A stretch of DNA of 64,000 bases from Duncaniella sp. Its GTDB lineage: Bacteria; Bacteroidota; Bacteroidia; Bacteroidales; Muribaculaceae. Below the pieces are notes generated by a model. The model was given only the letters and a program-made list of their open reading frames with translations. It had not been told where the DNA came from and made no database searches. This document shows positions 17,725 through 25,392 of this stretch, piece by piece. The position numbers and the translations under genes were made by a program. Each line of letters begins with the position of its first letter. Position 1 is the stretch's first letter. The stretch lies in NCBI GenBank assembly GCA_029060405.1, contig JAIDUB010000081.1, forward strand, positions 1-64,000, in the 5' to 3' direction.

Positions 17725-18612
17725 TTATCTTTTCTTCAGCTGGCGCATTATGTCGAGCACCTGATCAATGTCGAGATGCTTGAAGCGGATTTTGCCGTTT
17801 TTGTCAAGAATATAGAACACCGGCATATCACCGCGGAGGTCAAGGATCATGTCGATGTCGGGCGAAGCACCCACGCTCCATTCCTTGGGATAACCCTCCA
17901 CGTCGCCTCGCCACTTCTCGTCGGGGTCGGCGGGAGTTATCGCCACGATTTTCAGCACACCCTCGTCGATGAGCTGGCGGGTGTTGACGTCGGCCGAAAG
18001 CCTCACGCGGGCCATGCGGCAAGCCGAGCAGTCGGGATCGTTGATGTAAAGAAGCACCACCCGCGCCGAGTCCATCGCCACATCACCCTGAGAGCCGTCG
18101 GGACGGGTGTAGGGGATAGAAGGTATCTTCCGGCCCGGGAGCGAATTGGAAAGCACCTCGGCCTGCTGGCGGAAACGCGCCTTGTAAGGCTTCTGGATCT
18201 TCTTGTTTTTGACCACGGCTTGAGCAAACGGGATATAGAGCTCGTCGGCCCACACCTTGGCCGTGTCGCTGTAAAGCTCCGCCTCGGCTATCTCGGCAAG
18301 GAAAAGCAGATCGTCGGGCTGCTTTTCGAGCCGTTTGGTGAAAGCCTCCACCGCAGCCATAGCCGAGTCGGGAGTGGCAAGCTGAAGTATCTCTAGATAA
18401 CCGCGGAACTCATCGGCCACGCGGGCGCGCGAAGAAAATGCTTTTTTCAAGTCGCAGAAATCCCAGAAATGGCGAGCCTGATAGTCACAGCGACCGGTAA
18501 GGGTCGAAATGCTGTCGGGCACGATAGGATATTGAAACAATCCGTCGGCCTTCGCACCGATCACACCCGAAAATATGATAATAAAGAGTAAAAATATGCG
18601 TCGTATCTTCAT
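17725..18612 (-). CDS. Secreted DUF5106 / thioredoxin-like protein
   Basis: 295 aa with a signal peptide (MKIRRIFLLFIIIFSGVIGAKA). Residues about 25-165 resemble the alpha-helical DUF5106 domain. Residues about 165-290 are thioredoxin-like with a CSAC motif in DPDCSACRM and the cis-proline strand MPVFYILDKNGKI. This architecture is typical of Bacteroidales periplasmic thiol-disulfide proteins. The CxxC suggests disulfide reduction or isomerisation. It is the first gene of the long minus-strand run, with a promoter-like TACCTTTGT 30 bp upstream. Confidence 0.88.
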   Translation of the reverse strand: MKIRRIFLLFIIIFSGVIGAKADGLFQYPIVPDSISTLTGRCDYQARHFWDFCDLKKAFSSRARVADEFRGYLEILQLATPDSAMAAVEAFTKRLEKQPDDLLFLAEIAEAELYSDTAKVWADELYIPFAQAVVKNKKIQKPYKARFRQQAEVLSNSLPGRKIPSIPYTRPDGSQGDVAMDSARVVLLYINDPDCSACRMARVRLSADVNTRQLIDEGVLKIVAITPADPDEKWRGDVEGYPKEWSVGASPDIDMILDLRGDMPVFYILDKNGKIRFKHLDIDQVLDIMRQLKKR

Positions 18613-18641
18613 GATTCGTATCTATACATGGTAATCAAGAT

Positions 18642-18650
18642 ACAAAGGTA
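18642..18650 (-). promoter_or_regulatory. Candidate -7 element for the 18.6-1.0 kb minus-strand operon
   Basis: On the minus strand the sequence reads TACCTTTGT, one base off the Bacteroidetes -7 consensus TAnnTTTGC, about 30 bp before the DUF5106 start. No clear -33 TTG was found, so confidence is moderate. Confidence 0.5.
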
Positions 18651-18760
18651 ATGAAAAATCCCGACATTTCCATCAGTCACCTATTTATAAAAGTTAAAAC
18701 ACCCGAGATTGGGTCGGGGAAAGTCAATGGGTTATGTTAACTTATAGGGCGATAATAAAA

Positions 18761-18793
18761 ACCCGGCCACATGGGGTGAGCATGTGGCCGGGT
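18761..18793 (-). terminator. Intrinsic terminator of the LRR/Ig-like gene
   Basis: Perfect 13-bp stem acccggccacatg / catgtggccgggt with a 7-nt loop, followed on the minus strand by TTTTTATT. It lies 25 bp past the stop of the surface-protein gene. Confidence 0.9.
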
Positions 18794-18817
18794 CGAAAAT
18801 TAGGGAAGTACGGTTTT

Positions 18818-21800
18818 TCAGATTCTTATCTTGATGGCTGAGCCGTCGATGATGACTATGTAGATGCCGGGTTTTAGACCTGATATGCGGTTCTCGATGC
18901 TTTGTGCCACGCAAGTGCCGTAGGTATTGTAAACATATACAAGAGTCGGCTCGGCCGAGATGATGACTATATCGCTGCCTTCGGTGGTGACTATGGTAGT
19001 CTTGAGGCTGTCGGTAGAGTCAATGCCGGTGGTGGGCGCCGATACGGTCACTTCACACGTAGCGGTGAGTCCGTTGAGTGTGGTGGCGGTAATGGTGGCG
19101 GTGCCGGGTCCTACGGCTGTCACCACACCGTTTTCATCCACGGTGGCCACGGTTTCGTCGCTCGAAGACCACATCACGGTAGTCTCGGTAGTGTCATCGG
19201 GAGTGAAAGTGACTTTCAGTGTCACGTCCTCACCCTCAGTCAGCTGCTCAGCTTCAAAGCTTACTTCAATTTGGGTAGGTTCTACGGGTTTCATCCTGAC
19301 TGTAATTTCGCAGTCGGAAGTCAGTCCGTTGCCGGTAGTGGCCGTGATGGTGGCAGTGCCTGCCGATATACCGGTGATGACTCCATTCTCATCTACCGTG
19401 GCTACCGATTCGTCGCTTGACGTCCAGCTGATGGTGCGCTCGGTGGTTTCGGCCGGAGTGAATATTACCTCAGGGGTGAGCTTCTCATCGGCGAATATCA
19501 GTGCGCTGTGAGGATCGATGGTTATTTCGTAAGCTTCGATCACGCGCTTCACTACAGTGATTGCGCACGAGTCGCTCAGACCGTTGGAAGTGGTGGCGGT
19601 GATGGTGCACGAGCCTTCGGCCACGGCGGTCACCACACCGTTTTCATCCACGGTGGCTACCGAGGGGTCGCTCGACGTCCAGCTGACAGTCTTGTCGGTA
19701 GTGGTTTCGGGGCTGATGGTGGCAGTGAGTTCTATCGTATCGCCCTCGGTGATGTTGGCCATATCAGAATTAAGCTCAATGCTTTCAGCCACGTGTACGG
19801 CAGATATAACCGTTATGGCACATTCGGCGCTATGGCCTTTGGAGTTGGTGGCAGTGATGATAGCCGAGCCTTTGGCTATAGCGGTCACTAAACCATCGGT
19901 GCCCACGGTGGCCACATCCTCGTTGCTCGACTTCCAAGTCACTGTCTTGTCGGTGGCGTGGTCAGGTTCAACGGTGGCGGTGAGTTGCAGTGACTCACCC
20001 TCTACGAGTTCGGCTTTATCGGAGTTGAGGGTGATGGATTCAGGCTCTACCGATACCTCAACGACCGTGATCTCGCATGTGGCATTGATGCCGTTGGCTG
20101 TTGCCGTTATGGTGGCATTGCCGGGGGTTACGGCTGTCACGGTGCCGTTATCCACGGTAGCCACCGCCGTGTTGCTCGACGTCCAAGTGATGGTCTTGTC
20201 GGTGGCATTGTGAGGTTCGATCACTGCGGTGAGATCCACGGTCAGACCTTCGGTTACGTCCACCTTGTCGGGAGTAATGGTCAGGCCGCTCACCGATACA
20301 GGGATTACCGTAATCTTGCAGGTGGCTGAAAGGCCGTTGACAGTGGTGGCTGTCACTGTAGACTCGCCGGGCTTAAGGGCAGTGACGAGTCCGGTGTCAT
20401 CTACCGAGGCCACATCCTCGTCGCTCGACGTCCATTTCACCGACTTATCCGACGCATTGTCGGGGAGCACGGTAGCCTGAAGTTGGAAAGTCTCGCCATC
20501 ATATAACTCGGCTTCATCCGAATTGAGAGTCACCGCTTCGGCTGCGGGAGGCGTGACGGTAAGTGTCAGGGAGGTGACGTTTCCGTCGCCGCTTACAGCG
20601 GTGAGGGTAGTGGTGCCTAACTTAAGGGCCGACAGATAGCCGTCGTCGTCGATGGAGGCCACTTCGGGGTCAGATGATTCCCACCACACGGTATCGTCGG
20701 TAGTGTCGGCCGGGGTGAATTTTACAGTAAGTGATTTGATAGAGCCTATGGCTATCGACGGGTCAGGAAGCTCTATCTCTATCTTCTGACATGTCACTAT
20801 GGGTTGAGCCGGAGCTTTGGCCGACCAGCCGGTGGCGGCGTCATACAGGCTCTCGCTTCCGCTTGGCACGTAGAGTTTCGAGTCGGCGGCCACACCATAA
20901 AACATGCGGCTGTCGGCCGAACACGGTGTGTTGCTCGGATTGATGAATTTCTTTACATTAGCACATGCGTTGAATGCCGCGAAGTTTACTTGAGATAGTG
21001 AAGCCGGTAGTTTTACTACATTGGTCAAACCGGTACATTCAGCAAATGCACTTGCTCCGATGGTCTTGAGATTTTTGCCAAACTTAATACGCTTGAGTCC
21101 TACGCACTTGTTAAATGCAGCGGTTCCAAGTGAAGTTACAGCATCGGGTATAACTAATGTACCTGTGTAGCCGGTGCCGGCGAAAGCATTGTTGCCAATC
21201 TCAGTAACCGTTGCGGGAATTTCGAGTGTGCCGGTAAGTCCGCTGCAACCGGAGAAAATAGTATTGGGAATTGACGTCATGTTTTTGGGCAGTGTCAGAC
21301 TTGTAAATCCTGTACATAGATTAAACACACCGGTATCGAACGTGGTTGATTCAGGTAATATGAGTGCACCTGTGAAAGAACATCTACAAAATGCACCCGA
21401 TCCGACACATTCCAGAGTGCTCGGCAGAGTGAGATCGCCGTACATACCTGTGCAAAATTGGAAGGCTTGATATCCGATGGTTCTTAGGCCTTCAGGTAAC
21501 TCCAGACCGGTAAATCCGGTGCATTGATAAAACGCTTGTCTATCAATAGTGGTTACATTTTCAGGGATTACCAAAGTCCCTGTCAGTCCTGAGCATCCGT
21601 AAAAGCAATAACTATTTATTGTTGTAACATTTGCTGGTAGCACCAATTCGCCTGTAAGACCGCTGCAATTATAAAATGCAGATGAACCGATGGAAGTAAT
21701 ACCGTTGTGCATCACCAGTTTTGTAAATCCGGTGCACTTATAAAATGCGCTACTTGGAATAGTAGTAACAGTTTCCGGTACGACGATCTCACCGGTCAGG

Positions 21801-22336
21801 CCCGTGCAGCCGTAAAAACAATTATCACCTATGGTCAGATTGTCGTGCCAATCAAAAGTACCGGTCAGCGCTGAGCAGTTGTAAAACGCATAGGCACCGA
21901 TAGATGATAAATTTTGCGGTAAAATCAGGTCGCCGGAGAGTGAGGTGCAGCCGTAAAAAGCTTTGTCGCCTAACGTGGTAAGAGTAGAAGGGAGATTAAG
22001 CTCACTCGCTATGGCTGTACATCCGCTGAACGCTTCCGACATTATTTCGGTGATGCCTTCGGCTATCGACAGGGATGTGAATTTGGTCTTGTTAGTCGAG
22101 GAATTGAATGCTTTGCTGCCTATGGACTTTACGGAGTAGGTCACGCCGGAGTATTCCACCGTGGCCGGGATCACTATTGCGCCGGAAGAGAGAGTAGTAC
22201 CGGTCAGCGAACATTCAGCATTTTCTTCATCCGTGACCGTATACTTCATATAATCCACGGTGAATGTGGTCTGAGCAGACAATACTGAGTAAAACGAAAT
22301 CATAAGACACACCAGAAAGAGATACAATCTTTTCAT
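18818..22336 (-). CDS. BspA-like leucine-rich-repeat surface protein with seven Ig-like (BIg2) domains
   Basis: 1172 aa from the ATG at 22336, which opens a signal peptide (MKRLYLFLVCLMISFYSVLSAQ). The track start 72 codons upstream would translate the leader RNA. About seventeen LRR_5/BspA units follow (AFYGCTSLSG, CFYGCTGLTG, AFYKCTGFTK), then seven tandem bacterial Ig-like domains of about 83 residues each (pattern TWTSSDxxVATVDENGxVTA..G.ATITAT). The last 60 residues (LVYVYNTYG...GLKPGIYIVII) resemble a type IX secretion sorting domain. BspA-type proteins bind host matrix or other bacteria, so surface adhesion is the likely role. It is transcribed from a promoter about 400 bp upstream through a structured leader. 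Confidence 0.9.
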   Translation of the reverse strand: MKRLYLFLVCLMISFYSVLSAQTTFTVDYMKYTVTDEENAECSLTGTTLSSGAIVIPATVEYSGVTYSVKSIGSKAFNSSTNKTKFTSLSIAEGITEIMSEAFSGCTAIASELNLPSTLTTLGDKAFYGCTSLSGDLILPQNLSSIGAYAFYNCSALTGTFDWHDNLTIGDNCFYGCTGLTGEIVVPETVTTIPSSAFYKCTGFTKLVMHNGITSIGSSAFYNCSGLTGELVLPANVTTINSYCFYGCSGLTGTLVIPENVTTIDRQAFYQCTGFTGLELPEGLRTIGYQAFQFCTGMYGDLTLPSTLECVGSGAFCRCSFTGALILPESTTFDTGVFNLCTGFTSLTLPKNMTSIPNTIFSGCSGLTGTLEIPATVTEIGNNAFAGTGYTGTLVIPDAVTSLGTAAFNKCVGLKRIKFGKNLKTIGASAFAECTGLTNVVKLPASLSQVNFAAFNACANVKKFINPSNTPCSADSRMFYGVAADSKLYVPSGSESLYDAATGWSAKAPAQPIVTCQKIEIELPDPSIAIGSIKSLTVKFTPADTTDDTVWWESSDPEVASIDDDGYLSALKLGTTTLTAVSGDGNVTSLTLTVTPPAAEAVTLNSDEAELYDGETFQLQATVLPDNASDKSVKWTSSDEDVASVDDTGLVTALKPGESTVTATTVNGLSATCKITVIPVSVSGLTITPDKVDVTEGLTVDLTAVIEPHNATDKTITWTSSNTAVATVDNGTVTAVTPGNATITATANGINATCEITVVEVSVEPESITLNSDKAELVEGESLQLTATVEPDHATDKTVTWKSSNEDVATVGTDGLVTAIAKGSAIITATNSKGHSAECAITVISAVHVAESIELNSDMANITEGDTIELTATISPETTTDKTVSWTSSDPSVATVDENGVVTAVAEGSCTITATTSNGLSDSCAITVVKRVIEAYEITIDPHSALIFADEKLTPEVIFTPAETTERTISWTSSDESVATVDENGVITGISAGTATITATTGNGLTSDCEITVRMKPVEPTQIEVSFEAEQLTEGEDVTLKVTFTPDDTTETTVMWSSSDETVATVDENGVVTAVGPGTATITATTLNGLTATCEVTVSAPTTGIDSTDSLKTTIVTTEGSDIVIISAEPTLVYVYNTYGTCVAQSIENRISGLKPGIYIVIIDGSAIKIRI

Positions 22337-22422
22337 AACTAACTGAAAATTAATTAAAAAATAAAGTTGCCGTATAGACTCTCTGTCAGGCGTGTTATAG
22401 TATTGATTTGTAGGAAAATAGA

Positions 22423-22738
22423 ATGCGTGAGAGCCGGTCACTTGATGTCCGTCCCACGTTCTGAGGCTCTGGTATGCCCGGTAAAGTAGAACGGACAACG
22501 CAGAGGCCTCACGCATATATGTATATAAGCACATCGCCGACTCTACGTTCACACGCAGTGGTCGGGGGATGTAGGTATATACAACCGCATGGGCATCTAC
22601 CGCTGCCTCATTCTTGACCTTACCAAAGAAATTTACCAGATTTCAGAACGTCAAGAAAGAGCGTCGAGTAAATACGCCTTCTAAGTATGTCATGCTATCT
22701 GCCCGCCCGCCCCTTGTTGAGGCCTCTGCGTGCAGTAA
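22423..22738 (-). ncRNA. Structured 5' leader of the LRR gene; candidate attenuator or riboswitch
   Basis: Read on the minus strand. Segment A (22718-22731) pairs over 14 bp with segment B (22498-22511). An overlapping part of B (22508-22516) can instead pair over 9 bp with segment C (22423-22431), which is followed by TTCTATTTT. Inside the A:B helix are two further hairpins: 22611-22618 with 22650-22657 (TTCTTGAC type, 8 bp) enclosing GAAAT/ATTTC, and 22521-22582 with stems of 7, 5 and 5 bp. A 7-bp stem tgtccgt/acggaca (22446-22452 with 22491-22497) lies inside B:C. The pattern is that of an antiterminator/terminator switch. I do not recognise a known class. Confidence 0.55.
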
Positions 22739-22744
22739 GCTTAG

Positions 22745-22753
22745 CGCAAAGAT
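22745..22753 (-). promoter_or_regulatory. Promoter -7 element for the LRR leader
   Basis: The minus strand reads TATCTTTGC, a full match to the Bacteroidetes -7 consensus. It places the transcript start near 22738, just ahead of the structured leader. A -33 TTG is not obvious; an A/T-rich inverted repeat (ttaatatcgctgatattaa) lies in that place. Confidence 0.65.
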
Positions 22754-22795
22754 AGAGAAAAAGTTTTTAATATCGCTGATATTAAGGATTTTTTT

Positions 22796-22854
22796 GATTC
22801 ATGATTCTTTTTGATTCATGATTCATGATTCATGATTCATGATTCATGATTCAG
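22796..22854. repeat. Heptamer tandem repeat GATTCAT
   Basis: Five perfect consecutive GATTCAT units at 22813-22847 with degenerate units on both sides. The same heptamer family follows both pyrD copies and the alcohol dehydrogenase gene. Confidence 0.9.
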
Positions 22855-22881
22855 TTCGGTTAACGCTGTTTCGGGGCGCAA

Positions 22882-23083
22882 GAGCCGCGGAGCGGCGATG
22901 TTGTAAGTAACCGCGGGTGAAGCCCGCGGACTGGAGCCAATAAAAAATGAGCCGCGGAGCGGCGATGTTGTGATAGAGCTTTAGTCGCAGTCACGACATC
23001 GCAGCTCCGCAGCTCAGGGTCAGGGGTGTCCTTTTCCGCGGGCTTCACCCGCGGTTATCTACGACATCGCAGCTCCGCAGCTC
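22882..23083. repeat. Nested inverted repeats with GC-rich hairpins
   Basis: A 23-bp element beginning gagccgcggagcggcg occurs at 22882-22904 and 22949-22971. A related element in opposite orientation (acgacatcgcagctccgc) occurs at 22993-23015 and 23061-23083. Between them a 19-bp hairpin, ccgcgggtgaagcccgcgg, at 22911-22929 has its reverse complement at 23036-23054. No coding potential is evident. Confidence 0.85.
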
Positions 23084-23111
23084 TAATATTATTTTTCCTT
23101 TCAAAAATAAA

Positions 23112-23145
23112 TTGAGTGATATTCGGGGAAATTTCGTATCTTTGC
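23112..23145 (+). promoter_or_regulatory. Promoter of the yqeY-serS genes
   Basis: TTG at 23112-23114 and TATCTTTGC at 23137-23145, spaced 22 bp. The stretch GGGAAATTTCGTATCTTTGC is identical to that of the thrS promoter at 54011-54030. Confidence 0.75.
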
Positions 23146-23173
23146 GGTTTGAAACACTCAACCTACGAAAACT

Positions 23174-23626
23174 ATGGATCTTTTTGACAGAATATCGGCC
23201 GACATCAAGGCGGCCATGCTGGCCCGCGAGAAGGTGCGCCTCGAGACACTGCGCGGTATCAAGAAAGAGTTTATCGAAGCCAAGACCGCCGAGGGCAGCG
23301 ACGGCACTCTGCCCGATGCTCAGGCTCTCAAAATCCTTGCAAAGATGGCTAAACAGCGCCGCGCTACGGCTCAGATCTACGACGAGCAGAATCGCATGGA
23401 TCTGCGCGACAATGAGCTTGCCGAGGCTGCCGTAATCGAGGAATATCTTCCCAAACCGCTTACCGATGAGGAACTTACCGCCGTAGTGGCTCAGATCATA
23501 GAGCGCACCGGTGCATCGTCGATGAAGGATATGGGCAAGGTGATGGGTATTGCCTCCAAAGAACTGTCGGGCAAGGCCGACGGTGCCGCTATCTCCAAAA
23601 AAGTAAAGGAACTCCTCAACGCTTAA
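23174..23626 (+). CDS. GatB/YqeY domain-containing protein
   Basis: 150 aa, the full size of free-standing YqeY proteins. YqeY resembles the C-terminal tRNA-binding tail of the GatB amidotransferase subunit. Visible signatures are an N-terminal helical segment DIKAAMLAREKVRLETLRGIKKE, then EEYLPKPLTDEEL, and GASSMKDMGKVMGIASKELSGKADG near the C-terminus. The biochemical role is uncertain; a tRNA-related function is inferred from homology and from the serS gene 12 bp downstream. The start follows a strong promoter by about 28 bp. Confidence 0.93.
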   Translation: MDLFDRISADIKAAMLAREKVRLETLRGIKKEFIEAKTAEGSDGTLPDAQALKILAKMAKQRRATAQIYDEQNRMDLRDNELAEAAVIEEYLPKPLTDEELTAVVAQIIERTGASSMKDMGKVMGIASKELSGKADGAAISKKVKELLNA

Positions 23627-23638
23627 TAATACATCACA

Positions 23639-24910
23639 ATGCTTACTCTGCAACAAATCAAGGAAAATCCCGCTCTGATCGTGGAGCGCCTTGCCGTGAA
23701 GGGTTTTGACGGCAAAGAGGTGATAGACAATATACTGGAGCTCGACGTGCAGCGCCGCTCGCTTCAGCATGACAATGACGGCCGCGCCGCCGAACTCAAG
23801 AAGTATGCCGACTCGATAGGCCGCCTCATGAAGGAGGGCAAGCGCGACGAGGCCGAGAAGGCAAAGGCTGAAGTTGCCCGCCTGAAAGAGGAACAGAAGG
23901 CTATTGCCGACCGCCTCGACGAGGTGGAGCGCCGCTCGCTCGAACTGCTTCTCACCGTCCCCAACATCCCCTGTGCCGCTGTGCCCGAAGGCCGCACGGC
24001 TGCCGACAATGTGGTGGAAAAGACCGGCGGACCGATGCCCGACCTGCCCGAGGATGCCCTCTGCCACTGGGATCTCGCCAAGAAATATAATCTCATAGAC
24101 TTTGACCTCGGTGTGAAAATCACCGGCGCCGGTTTCCCCGTTTATATAGGTAAGGGTGCACGCCTGCAGCGCGCTCTCATCCAGTTCTTCCTCGACGAGG
24201 CAGGCAAGGCCGGCTATCTTGAAATCCAGCCTCCCTACGTGGTCAACGAGGCATCGGGCTACGGCACAGGCCAGCTTCCTGACAAGGAAGGGCAGATGTA
24301 TTTCATCAACGAGGACAAGCTTTATCTGATTCCCACCGCCGAGGTACCCGTGACCAACATATACCGCGACGTGATCATCGCCGCCGATGATCTGCCCAAG
24401 AAAAACTGCGCTTACTCGGCTTGCTTCCGCCGCGAGGCCGGCAGCTACGGTAAGGACGTGCGCGGTCTCAACCGCCTGCATCAGTTTGACAAGGTGGAAA
24501 TCGTGCGCATCGAGAAGCCCGAAAATTCCTATGCCGCCCTTGAGGAGATGAAAGACCACGTGCAGGGACTGCTCGAAAAGCTCGGTCTGCCTTGGCACAT
24601 ACTGCGCCTGTGTGGCGGCGACATGAGTTTCACATCGGCCATAACATTTGACTTCGAGGTATATTCTGCCGCTCAGAAGCGCTGGCTTGAGGTATCGTCG
24701 GTATCAAATTTCGAGACCTATCAGGCCAACCGACTGAAATGCCGCTACCGCGGTGAGGATAAGAAGACACATCTGTGTCACACCCTCAACGGCTCGGCTC
24801 TCGCACTGCCCCGTATAGTGGCCGCCCTGCTCGAAAACAATCAGACTCCCGAAGGTATCGTGGTGCCCGAATGTCTGCGCCGCTATACCGGTTTCGACAT
24901 CATCGACTGA
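23639..24910 (+). CDS. serS: Serine--tRNA ligase SerS
   Basis: Charges tRNA-Ser, and tRNA-Sec where present, with serine. Residues 1-110 form the long antiparallel coiled-coil arm that grips the variable loop of the tRNA (AEKAKAEVARLKEEQKAI). The class II core follows, with motif 2 (ACFRREAGSYGKDVRGLNRLHQF) and motif 3 (NGSALALPRIVAALLENNQTPEG). 423 aa is standard. A strong terminator lies 29 bp after the stop. It appears to be co-transcribed with the YqeY gene. Confidence 0.97.
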   Translation: MLTLQQIKENPALIVERLAVKGFDGKEVIDNILELDVQRRSLQHDNDGRAAELKKYADSIGRLMKEGKRDEAEKAKAEVARLKEEQKAIADRLDEVERRSLELLLTVPNIPCAAVPEGRTAADNVVEKTGGPMPDLPEDALCHWDLAKKYNLIDFDLGVKITGAGFPVYIGKGARLQRALIQFFLDEAGKAGYLEIQPPYVVNEASGYGTGQLPDKEGQMYFINEDKLYLIPTAEVPVTNIYRDVIIAADDLPKKNCAYSACFRREAGSYGKDVRGLNRLHQFDKVEIVRIEKPENSYAALEEMKDHVQGLLEKLGLPWHILRLCGGDMSFTSAITFDFEVYSAAQKRWLEVSSVSNFETYQANRLKCRYRGEDKKTHLCHTLNGSALALPRIVAALLENNQTPEGIVVPECLRRYTGFDIID

Positions 24911-24938
24911 CGGACTGCCGTAAGTGACAATATAAATG

Positions 24939-24990
24939 ACGTTGCAGCTCCGCTGAAAAAACTATTTCAGCCGCTGCAACGTTGTTTTCT
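24939..24990 (+). terminator. Intrinsic terminator after serS
   Basis: Stem acgttgcagc / gctgcaacgt, extended inside by cgctgaaa / tttcagc, followed by TGTTTTCTT. Confidence 0.88.
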
Positions 24991-25053
24991 TAGAAGGCGA
25001 TCATAAAACGGCGCCTCAAAGAAAATCAACATCAACCCTAAAAAACATTACTT

Positions 25054-25392
25054 ATGGAATCAACCCGTCAAGCCAAAATATCGCGACTGCTTCAGAAAGA
25101 GTTAAGTGAAATCTTCCGTACGCAGACCGCCAAAACCCACGGCACGGTAGTGTCGGTGAGCGCAGTGCGCGTGTCGCCCGACCTTTCAATCGCCAAAGCC
25201 TATCTTTCAATCTTCCCCTCCGAAAAATCGCAGGAAGTGCTCGAAAGCATCAAGCGCAGCGCCAAGACCATACGCTACGAACTCGCCCAGAAGGTGAGAT
25301 TCCAGCTGCGCAAGACGCCCGAACTCTCGTTTTACATCGACGATTCGCTCGATTATCTCGAGAACATCGACCGCCTGCTTGAAGAGAAATAA
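25054..25392 (+). CDS. rbfA: 30S ribosome-binding factor RbfA
   Basis: A small KH-fold protein that assists maturation of 16S rRNA 5' end and of the 30S subunit. 112 aa, with N-terminal RQAKISRLLQKELSEIF, the core strand VVSVSAVRVSPDLSIAKAYLSI, and the C-terminal RFQLRKTPELSFYIDDSLDY, all typical. Its stop is immediately followed by the ATG of the permease gene (TAAATG), so the two are probably coupled. This pairing recurs in Bacteroidetes. Confidence 0.95.
   Translation: MESTRQAKISRLLQKELSEIFRTQTAKTHGTVVSVSAVRVSPDLSIAKAYLSIFPSEKSQEVLESIKRSAKTIRYELAQKVRFQLRKTPELSFYIDDSLDYLENIDRLLEEK

Larger units (their letters stand above)
22337..23173. other. Repeat-rich intergenic region
   Basis: Apart from the LRR leader and two promoters, this gap holds a 7-bp tandem repeat (22796-22854) and nested inverted repeats (22882-23083). 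The 66-aa ORF 22614-22814 in the track lies inside the leader RNA on the opposite strand and has no recognisable features, so it is not called. Confidence 0.8.

Noticed and set aside
22498-22731. Known ncRNA such as tmRNA, RNase P RNA, 6S or cobalamin riboswitch
   Set aside because: None of the conserved core sequences of these RNAs that I can recall is present (for example the RNase P GAGGAAAGUC or the B12 box).
22614-22814. 66-aa plus-strand ORF in the LRR leader region
   Set aside because: Lies antisense to the structured leader and runs across the promoter; no homology or start signal.
22796-22854. Possible CRISPR array
   Set aside because: The unit is 7 bp with no spacers; no cas genes are in the window.
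23045-24598. 517-aa minus-strand ORF opposite serS and yqeY
   Set aside because: It is the reverse frame of two well-recognised genes with biased codons; it has no motif and starts within serS coding sequence.
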